Shown here in pieces: positions 31,128 to 35,639 of a stretch of 35,639 nt of DNA (position 1 is its first letter; each line of letters opens with the position of its first letter). Origin of the DNA: Candidatus Obscuribacter phosphatis (GTDB lineage: Bacteria > Cyanobacteriota > Vampirovibrionia > Obscuribacterales > Obscuribacteraceae); assembly GCA_001899315.1 (NCBI GenBank), contig MOYA01000007.1:1-35639 (forward strand), written 5' to 3'. The notes below the pieces were generated by a model that was not told the DNA's origin, searched no databases, and saw only the letters and a list, made by a program, of their open reading frames with translations. The position numbers and the translations under genes were made by a program.

Positions 31128-31595
31128 ATGAATACACGTGCACTCAAGAAACATCTCAAGTACAAGATTCCGCAAATAAAGCTCGCAATATTGCGGGAGC
31201 CGTCAGGCGAGCCCCTGCCTGCGATTCGCACGCCTTGCGACCTGGAGCAATACCTGGAGCCAATGAAACATCTATCTGAAGAACACTTCGTAGCTCTACA
31301 CCTTAATGCAAGAAATCAGGTGACCGGCTACCACGTCGTAAGTCACGGAACCATCTCTGCAAGCCTTGTTCATCCACGAGAGGTCTTTAAAGCTGCCATC
31401 TTGAGTAATGCTTATTGCATTGTGGTTGCTCACAACCATCCTGCTGGATCGACCGACCCGAGCCCGGAAGACCTGGATACCACCAGGCAATTGTTGTCCG
31501 CCGGCAAGCTTCTTGGAATTGAGATCCTAGACCACTTGATCGTCTCTTATCGAGGTGTGACAAGCATTAGGGAATCTCATCCGCACTTATTTTGA
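31128..31595 (+). CDS. RadC-type JAB domain protein
   Basis: A 155-residue protein of the plasmid RadC/DUF2466 class. It has the JAMM metal site AHNHPAGSTDPSPEDLD with His102, His104 and Asp115, and a candidate Glu in HLSEEHFVALHLN. It lacks the helix-hairpin-helix domain of chromosomal RadC, as is common on plasmids. ATG 31128 is preferred because AGGAG lies 8 bases upstream. The role of these proteins is unresolved; it need not be related to the Ubl operon's JAB domain, which is of a different subfamily. A GC hairpin follows the stop. Confidence 0.8.
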   Translation: MNTRALKKHLKYKIPQIKLAILREPSGEPLPAIRTPCDLEQYLEPMKHLSEEHFVALHLNARNQVTGYHVVSHGTISASLVHPREVFKAAILSNAYCIVVAHNHPAGSTDPSPEDLDTTRQLLSAGKLLGIEILDHLIVSYRGVTSIRESHPHLF

Positions 31596-31606
31596 GGGCT
31601 ATCCAG

Positions 31607-31648
31607 GGCAGGGGCGGCTGAATCGGCTGCTTCTGCCCTGCCCCTGCC
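31607..31648 (+). terminator. GC-rich hairpin after the RadC-type gene
   Basis: GGCAGGGGC (31607-31615) pairs with GCCCCTGCC (31640-31648), starting 12 bases after the stop; the following bases are pyrimidine-rich (TTGTGCTTCTTTCG), so it may work as a terminator although a clean T run is missing. Confidence 0.45.
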
Positions 31649-31649
31649 T

Positions 31650-32026
31650 TGTGCTTCTTTCGCTCTTTCGATTGCTTCTAGCTGGTTTCATCATCTGCCA
31701 GGTGTGCCCGTGCCTCTCTGTGGAAGCTGCTTTGGGAATGTCTTGTTCCTTTTCTTTCCTACTTCCTTGAAAGTGATACTTGGAAGTCTGCCTGTGGTTG
31801 TCTTCTTTCCCGTGGAGTTTTCATCACGCTTTTGAGTGTTTCAGCAATCTACATTTCAGTTGTCTTGTCTTTCTTGCTGCTTGTATTGTTGGAGCCAGAA
31901 CTATACTTCTATTGTGCTGTCAGCAAAACCAGCCGTTGGTACTTGTGCCTGTGCCTTTGTTTGTCTTTTGTCTTGTTTCTTGTGAGGCACCCCCGTGCTT
32001 TTTTAACGGCGCCAATACTGGCATAA
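31650..32026 (+). other. Pyrimidine-rich tract without a credible gene
   Basis: About 380 bases strongly enriched in T and C on the plus strand (for example 31740-31800 and 31850-31990). Open frames here encode only low-complexity hydrophobic sequence rich in Leu, Phe, Cys and Val, as expected from the base bias, and none has a good ribosome site. Such skew may mark a single-strand initiation or assembly site; nothing more specific is visible. Confidence 0.4.
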
Positions 32027-32086
32027 CTTTTCGGAGGCGCAAGGATTCCCCTGCGGGCGCGTTCGCGTCCTTGCACCACCGAAAAG
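32027..32086. repeat. Nested inverted repeats D, upstream of ssb
   Basis: Outer stem CTTTTCGG (32027-32034) / CCGAAAAG (32079-32086) and inner stem GCAAGGA (32039-32045) / TCCTTGC (32068-32074), with a small GCGCGTTCGCG hairpin inside. The outer arm resembles that of element B (CTTTTCGCC). It ends 65 bases before the ssb start. Confidence 0.55.
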
Positions 32087-32150
32087 CGCTGGCGCGGTCT
32101 GCGACTTATGCAAGACCTGGGGCACCTAAAACGCACTGGAGGTGCCTATC

Positions 32151-32540
32151 ATGAACAATCAATTGACCATCATCGGCAGAGTCGGACAAGATCCCCGCGC
32201 TGTGAGCTTCGCTGACACCGGCAACAAAGTTGTTAAGTTCAGTCTTGGAGTAACTGAATACAGCAGCAAAAAAGAGGAAGAAAAGACTCTCTGGATCGAT
32301 GTAGATTGCTGGAACGGTCTTGGTGAGCGCGTGATACAAACCATAACCAAGGGGCGCGAAGTTCTCCTCACCGGGCGGCTTGCCATCAATGTCTTCACCA
32401 AGGAAGTTGACGGAAAGACAGTGGAAGTACACAAGCCCATTTTGAAGCTGACCAGCTTCCACCTCTGTGGCCCTAAGCCTGTAGATAAGGCAGAAGATGC
32501 CGCCACCGAAACAAAGAAGGCTGCTCGAAAGAGCGCCTAA
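32151..32540 (+). CDS. ssb: Single-stranded DNA-binding protein
   Basis: A 129-residue OB-fold SSB: MNNQLTIIGRVGQDPRAVSF, KVVKFSLGVTEYS, TLWIDVDCWNGLGERVIQTI, KGREVLLTGRLAIN. The usual acidic C-terminal tip (DDDIPF type) is missing; the chain ends Lys/Ala-rich (TKKAARKSA), which could change contacts with host replication proteins. ATG 32151 is set by GGAGGT seven bases upstream. Plasmid-borne SSBs support replication and conjugative transfer. A terminator follows directly. Confidence 0.88.
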   Translation: MNNQLTIIGRVGQDPRAVSFADTGNKVVKFSLGVTEYSSKKEEEKTLWIDVDCWNGLGERVIQTITKGREVLLTGRLAINVFTKEVDGKTVEVHKPILKLTSFHLCGPKPVDKAEDAATETKKAARKSA

Positions 32541-32547
32541 CTTCAGT

Positions 32548-32597
32548 AAGACAGAGGCAGGAGTGAAAGCTCTTGTCTCTGTCTTTTATCTTTTTCT
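32548..32597 (+). terminator. Rho-independent terminator after ssb
   Basis: Perfect 9-bp stem AAGACAGAG (32548-32556) / CTCTGTCTT (32577-32585), a short inner stem, and then TTATCTTTTTCTG. It starts 7 bases after the ssb stop. Confidence 0.7.
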
Positions 32598-32721
32598 GTT
32601 CTCGTCGTCATTGCCTGTCTTTGCTTTAGGGGCACTTGCCCCGATGCTCATCTTGCCGCGATACGGTACTTTTGGCAGACTGCCCTTGCTTTCCTGCCCG
32701 GCGCAAAGCCTACCGCTTGCA

Positions 32722-32776
32722 CCCGCCGTCAACCTCACCAGGGCTTGAGTTTGACTTCGCTCAAGTTGACGGCGGG
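32722..32776. repeat. Nested inverted repeats C, downstream of ssb
   Basis: Outer stem CCCGCCGTCAA (32722-32732) / TTGACGGCGGG (32766-32776), 11 bp perfect; inner stem CTTGAG (32744-32749) / CTCAAG (32760-32765). The outer arm shares CCGTCAA/TTGACGG with element A. The surrounding 32600-32940 is GC-rich with more short hairpins (for example GCGCGCTTCGCGCG, 32871-32884) and no credible gene. Confidence 0.6.
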
Positions 32777-32954
32777 ACCCCTGCTGCGCGGTATTCAGGC
32801 AGTGCTGCAGGAGCTGGCGGGCAGCGCGACTGGAGGAAGGGGGCTCGGGGCTGGCTTAGTTCGGCTGGAGGGCGCGCTTCGCGCGTGGCTACCCACCCGC
32901 CGCCCAGCTGCAAGTAAGGGACTCGCGCCGGTGTAAACAGCTCGTCTTGCCCGT

Positions 32955-33332
32955 CTAGTCGGTCTTTGCCTGGGCAGCTTCCTGCTCGGCTTTCTCTTTT
33001 TCTTCCTTGAGTTCTTTCTGGAAAGTGGCTACGTCATCGGCTGCTTTCTCGGCAATCTGTTTTTCGTCGTCGTACACCTTGCTGCGGTGTGCTACGCGCA
33101 AAACCAGGACCGTCACCTCGCCTTTGTCGATGTGGCAGATCACTCGCATGTCGCGCACTCGGTAACGCCACAAGGTTGCAAGTCTTCCAGTCAGAGCTTT
33201 TCCGGCCGTCGTCGCATCTTCGAGAACGGCTATCTTTTTGTCTAGATAGTCGAGTATTTCTCTGGCGGCGCCTTTGTCGAGCTTCTTTAGCTCTTTCAAG
33301 GCGGTATCTGAATACTTAATCGTCCAGGCCAA
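32955..33332 (-). CDS. RelE/ParE-type toxin with a charged C-terminal extension
   Basis: A 125-residue protein: residues 1-85 are RelE-like (WTIKYSDTALKELKKLDKG, EILDYLDKKIAVLED, LWRYRVRDMRVICHID, VLVLRVAHRSKVYDD), including the basic residues used by ribosome-dependent mRNA endonucleases of the family. The last ~35 residues are a Glu/Lys/Ala-rich helix (FQKELKEEKEKAEQEAAQAK) not usual in RelE. The start overlaps the antitoxin gene by 17 bases, as expected for a co-translated pair. Confidence 0.85.
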   Translation of the reverse strand: MAWTIKYSDTALKELKKLDKGAAREILDYLDKKIAVLEDATTAGKALTGRLATLWRYRVRDMRVICHIDKGEVTVLVLRVAHRSKVYDDEKQIAEKAADDVATFQKELKEEKEKAEQEAAQAKTD

Positions 33333-33543
33333 GCTCTTTTCTCACTGCTGCGCTGCTGTGGACTGCTTCTTTGCCTGCACGGATGCGTTCCAGGACAGAC
33401 TCTGCCAGGTAGCAGTCTTCAACGTCGTCGATGCTGCCTTCTACCATCTGCTTGATATAGAAGCTCTTGGCTCGCCCTGTTTCCCTGGCAAGCCTGTCAA
33501 GACGTTCTTCGATTTCTGGTGAAAAGCGTACTGAGGTGCTCAT
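33316..33543 (-). CDS. RelB-type antitoxin (ribbon-helix-helix)
   Basis: A 75-residue protein with an RHH N-terminus (TSVRFSPEIEERLDRLARE, TGRAKSFYIKQMVEG) and an acidic C-terminal toxin-binding tail. First gene of the pair and overlaps the toxin start by 17 bases. The upstream spacer holds repeated TCTTA/TAAG-type sites around 33555-33580 (including CTTAAG), a likely autoregulatory operator. The pair would stabilise the plasmid by post-segregational killing. Confidence 0.85.
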   Translation of the reverse strand: MSTSVRFSPEIEERLDRLARETGRAKSFYIKQMVEGSIDDVEDCYLAESVLERIRAGKEAVHSSAAVRKELGLDD

Positions 33544-33665
33544 ATCCTTGTCCTGTCTTACATGTCTTAAGTGTATTACAAGTATGACGGGTTGGCAAGG
33601 TAATTCGTTCCATGGCTGGCACTTCTCCTCTTCCGTTTGGCCGGCGGCAGGGCGAAAATTGAATT

Positions 33666-33926
33666 ATGGAACTGCTCTGGTCATTAGGTCTGATTGTCTT
33701 CCTGCTCGTCGCCCTCAACCACATGGCTGGCGGGCGTGCCTCTAATGTGCTGCGTCCGGTTGCCAACATTGCTTCAGGGCTTGTGTCATTTGCCCTGCGG
33801 CTTTGTATGTCTGCTCTTGGCTCGGTGGTCCGGTTACTGGGTGGCTCGGTGAAGCTACCTGGACCGCCTAAGATTCGCGATGACAAACAGCCGCCTGGAC
33901 CTACGCCGCCACGATGGGATGACTAA
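33666..33926 (+). CDS. Small membrane protein, unknown
   Basis: An 86-residue protein with one clear N-terminal membrane span (LLWSLGLIVFLLVALNHMAG), a second amphipathic or hydrophobic stretch (NIASGLVSFALRLCMSALGS) and a Pro-rich hydrophilic tail (KLPGPPKIRDDKQPPGPTPP). No family recognised and the ribosome site is weak. It is placed just before the oriT-like spacer, so a transfer-related role is possible but unsupported. Confidence 0.45.
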   Translation: MELLWSLGLIVFLLVALNHMAGGRASNVLRPVANIASGLVSFALRLCMSALGSVVRLLGGSVKLPGPPKIRDDKQPPGPTPPRWDD

Positions 33927-34172
33927 CCCGAATGCAGCTGGCGCGGAAGAGGCACTGACGCGCAACCTTAGACGGAGCGACTGAGAAGGAGCGGAGCCCT
34001 TACCGTAAGGGAGGCACGACCGTTCGGTAAGGCAAGATACAATGCGCAGGCACGCGCTTGTAAGAAGCGCACTTGCGCTGAATAATGATGGCGGCACGGT
34101 CTTAGGGTTTATCCTATTGGCGGCGGCACAAGTCTACTATTATATTAGTAGTACGGTTTGAGGTAGCGGCAC
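33927..34172. other. Candidate origin of transfer (oriT) spacer
   Basis: The 246-base gap before mobC contains several inverted repeats: CCCTTACCGTAAGGG (33998-34012), GCGC…GCGC around 34046-34063, and CTACTA (34134-34139) / TAGTAG (34146-34151) with TTATAT between. Position directly upstream of a MobC-relaxase pair is the usual place of oriT. The nic site cannot be identified by eye. Confidence 0.5.
34134..34151. promoter_or_regulatory. Palindromic operator/promoter before mobC
   Basis: CTACTA-TTATAT-TAGTAG, an 18-base palindrome overlapping a -10-like TATATT, 21 bases before the mobC start. It is a natural binding site for the RHH protein encoded next, which could both repress the transfer operon and mark oriT. 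Confidence 0.45.
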
Positions 34173-34622
34173 ATGCCAGATGACACAAAGAAGAGAGTTT
34201 TCAACCCGAAGGTCGAGACCCGATTGAGTCGAGCCGACGTTAATCGCCTCGACGAGGCCGCCAGACTGGCCGGTCAGACCCGGTCCGACTTCATCCGTCA
34301 GGGGCTTCTCTGGTATCTGGACAACCTGGAAAACCTGAAAGAAGGCGAGCGCGAGGCAAAGACCGCCCAGGCTATCCGATATGCCAGCGAGCTCATCGTG
34401 AAGGCCATACTGAGTGCCACTGACCGGATTTGCGGCATGCTTGCCCGGCAGGGTGCAGAAGTTGGCACCCTTTATGAGTTGACCTGGCGGGCCTGCGGCA
34501 CCCCGGAAGCAAAAGAACAGTTCACAGCAGCCGTCAACACGGCCAAGCAGCGTCAACGGAACCGGCTCGATGCCGACGAGAAAGCCGTGGCTGAACGGAC
34601 CAAGAAGGTAGTGACCTCGTGA
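34173..34622 (+). CDS. mobC: MobC-like ribbon-helix-helix relaxosome accessory protein
   Basis: A 149-residue protein: RHH-type N-terminus (RVFNPKVETRLSRADVNRLD, EAARLAGQTRSDFIRQGLLW, residues ~8-50) followed by a helical region and a basic end (KQRQRNRLDADEKAVAERTK). MobC-like proteins bind oriT and help the relaxase to open DNA at nic. The stop overlaps the relaxase GTG start (GTGA), so they are translated together. The palindrome at 34134-34151 is its likely operator. Confidence 0.75.
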   Translation: MPDDTKKRVFNPKVETRLSRADVNRLDEAARLAGQTRSDFIRQGLLWYLDNLENLKEGEREAKTAQAIRYASELIVKAILSATDRICGMLARQGAEVGTLYELTWRACGTPEAKEQFTAAVNTAKQRQRNRLDADEKAVAERTKKVVTS

Positions 34623-35639
34623 TAGTCGTCAAGCACCAGTTTTTCTCCAGGCGCGACCGGCAGAGCCGTAAGGGGGCTACCGGTAGGAAGGGCGCGAAGG
34701 TAGTGGCGATGGAGCGGGCCCTGGCTCACATCAAGTACATCCAGCATCGCCCAGGGGAAGATCGCGGCGATGGCGGGCGCGAGTTGTTCAACGACCAGGA
34801 GGACAACCTTGACGGCAAGAAAGTCCGAAAAGCCATCCGGGAGCAGGAAGACAACAAAGTCGTGGCGCATAAGTTGACGCTTGCACCGGAGATAAACCCG
34901 GAGCACAAGAAGGCTTTCACGCGCGAGATCATGCAAAAGCTCGGCTCTGAGAAAGGGCTGGATCTCAACTGGGTGGCGACTGCGCACAATAACACAAGCC
35001 ATCATCACATCCACGTTGTTGTTCTTGGAAAGGACAACAACGGCAAAGACGTGCGCTTCGACAAGGACGACTACAACCGGATAAAGGAATTTGGAGACCG
35101 TTACCTTGAGCGGCATCACCCTTTTGAGCTTGAGAAATCAAGGCAGGAGCGGGAGCGCAAAGAGCGCGAGCGGATTGAAGCCAGGCAGAGGGAGCGCGAG
35201 GCTGCCCGCGCCGAGCGTATCCGTGAAGGGCTCGAATTGCCCTGGCTGCACAAGAAAGTCATCCGGGAGGTGCTTGAGCCTTATGAAACCTGGAAAGTTG
35301 AGCAGCAAGAAAAAGAAAGAGCCGCTCTTGCCGGGAAGGACAAATCGGACGACAAAGAGCCCGAGAAGCCTTACTTCCAGGACACGATAGAGGCGGCCGG
35401 AAAGGAATGGAGTCGAGAAAACACCCTTTCTGAGCTGCAAGACCTGAACCAGTACCTCTGGGACCATCCTGACGAGCGAATAGACATCAAGGAATACAAG
35501 AAACTGGTCCGCTGGATGAAGGACAAAGAACGCATCCAGCAGAGAGAAGCCCGCGACGGCTCACAGGACCAGGGTAAGGATGAGCCAAAAAAAGACCAAT
35601 TGAGCGCCCAGGGCGACAGCGATAAACCCAAAGACAAAG
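34619..35639 (+). CDS. Relaxase (MobP/VirD2-like), N-terminal part; continues at base 1
   Basis: Starts with GTG 34619 (ribosome site AAGG upstream) and is open to the end of the window; it continues at 1-602, total 540 residues. Motif I candidate with the DNA-attacking Tyr is ALAHIKYIQHRPG (Tyr40). The metal-binding histidine motif is TAHNNTSHHHIHVVVLG, with His123, His128-130 and His132, which fits the HxxxxHxH pattern of relaxase motif III. FNDQEDNLDG and KLTLAPE lie between. After ~residue 165 the chain becomes a long Arg/Glu/Lys-rich coiled coil. It nicks oriT and pilots the strand into the recipient. Class assignment (MOBP-like) is tentative. Confidence 0.85.
   Translation, partial: MIVVKHQFFSRRDRQSRKGATGRKGAKVVAMERALAHIKYIQHRPGEDRGDGGRELFNDQEDNLDGKKVRKAIREQEDNKVVAHKLTLAPEINPEHKKAFTREIMQKLGSEKGLDLNWVATAHNNTSHHHIHVVVLGKDNNGKDVRFDKDDYNRIKEFGDRYLERHHPFELEKSRQERERKERERIEARQREREAARAERIREGLELPWLHKKVIREVLEPYETWKVEQQEKERAALAGKDKSDDKEPEKPYFQDTIEAAGKEWSRENTLSELQDLNQYLWDHPDERIDIKEYKKLVRWMKDKERIQQREARDGSQDQGKDEPKKDQLSAQGDSDKPKDK

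Noticed and set aside
31128-31595. RadC-type JAB protein as part of the Ubl system
   Set aside because: It is 5 kb away, of the RadC subfamily, and has its own hairpin and ribosome site; the Ubl operon already has a fused JAB domain.
31780-32154. 124-codon and 64-codon hydrophobic frames in the pyrimidine-rich tract
   Set aside because: Hydrophobicity follows directly from the T/C bias; no ribosome site, and the end runs through the hairpin and the ssb start.
29705-32776. Integron attC sites as an explanation for the nested inverted repeats
   Set aside because: The arms lack the conserved RYYYAAC/GTTRRRY ends, and no integron integrase is present; the tyrosine recombinase belongs to the IS6-family element.
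1-35639. CRISPR arrays, tRNA or rRNA genes
   Set aside because: No regularly spaced direct repeats with unique spacers and no sequence resembling tRNA or rRNA genes was seen on reading both strands.
1-35639. Type IV secretion (VirB/Trb) genes
   Set aside because: No VirB4-like ATPase, pilin or channel genes were found; the coupling protein is the only secretion-related ATPase, so self-transfer is not supported.

Overview
The window reads as a complete circular plasmid of about 35.6 kb, cut inside its relaxase gene. The open frame that runs off the right end (from 34619) continues in the same phase from base 1 to a stop at 600-602. The two parts add up to exactly 541 codons. The host cannot be named from sequence alone. 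Mid-range base composition, KfrA-like regulators, IS3- and IS6-family elements and a ResB/CcsA (System II) cytochrome c assembly pair point to a Gram-negative-type bacterium, at low certainty.

Backbone. The transfer module crosses the coordinate origin: oriT-like spacer (33927-34172), MobC-like RHH protein, relaxase, VirD4/TraG-type coupling protein, a small membrane protein and a membrane-anchored J-domain protein, all with tiny overlaps (one transcription unit, 34173 to 4709). No mating-pair (VirB) genes are seen, so the plasmid is probably mobilizable. A KfrA-like coiled-coil DNA-binding protein (4722-5408, minus) follows, with an AT-rich operator array. The replication region is 25.9-29.4 kb: a second HTH/coiled-coil regulator, about 1 kb of noncoding DNA with iteron-like repeats, and a primase-like Rep gene. 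Next come a Gp88-like protein, an RHH protein, a RadC-type JAB protein and SSB, separated by unusual nested inverted repeats, then a RelE/RelB-type toxin-antitoxin pair.

Accessory region 1 (5.5-18.8 kb). A DUF4062-like gene is cut by an IS3-family element whose middle is inverted. Next is a ~9.9 kb cargo bounded by 137-bp perfect inverted copies of one IS6-family end. The cargo holds a TetR regulator, a DUF417/RclC-like membrane protein, and a long plus-strand operon: Dps, a lactonase-like beta-propeller, two cytochrome P460-family proteins (one fused to cytochrome c), an exported unknown, an alpha/beta hydrolase, another unknown, ResB and CcsA. It looks like a redox/nitrogen-stress cassette that brings its own heme-attachment machinery. 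The intact IS6-family element at its right carries a tyrosine recombinase as passenger and has cut off the 5' part of an hsdR gene.

Accessory region 2 (18.8-25.9 kb) is a defence island: the hsdR remnant, a minus-strand AAA ATPase plus subtilisin-like protease pair (IetAS-like), and, divergently, a small basic protein followed by a ubiquitin-like conjugation operon (multiubiquitin-family Ubl, Prok-E2-like protein, JAB-E1 fusion). The Ubl operon and the ATPase/protease pair share one 115-bp intergenic region. This raises the possibility, unproven, that tagging, unfolding and proteolysis work together. It is the most interesting feature of the window.
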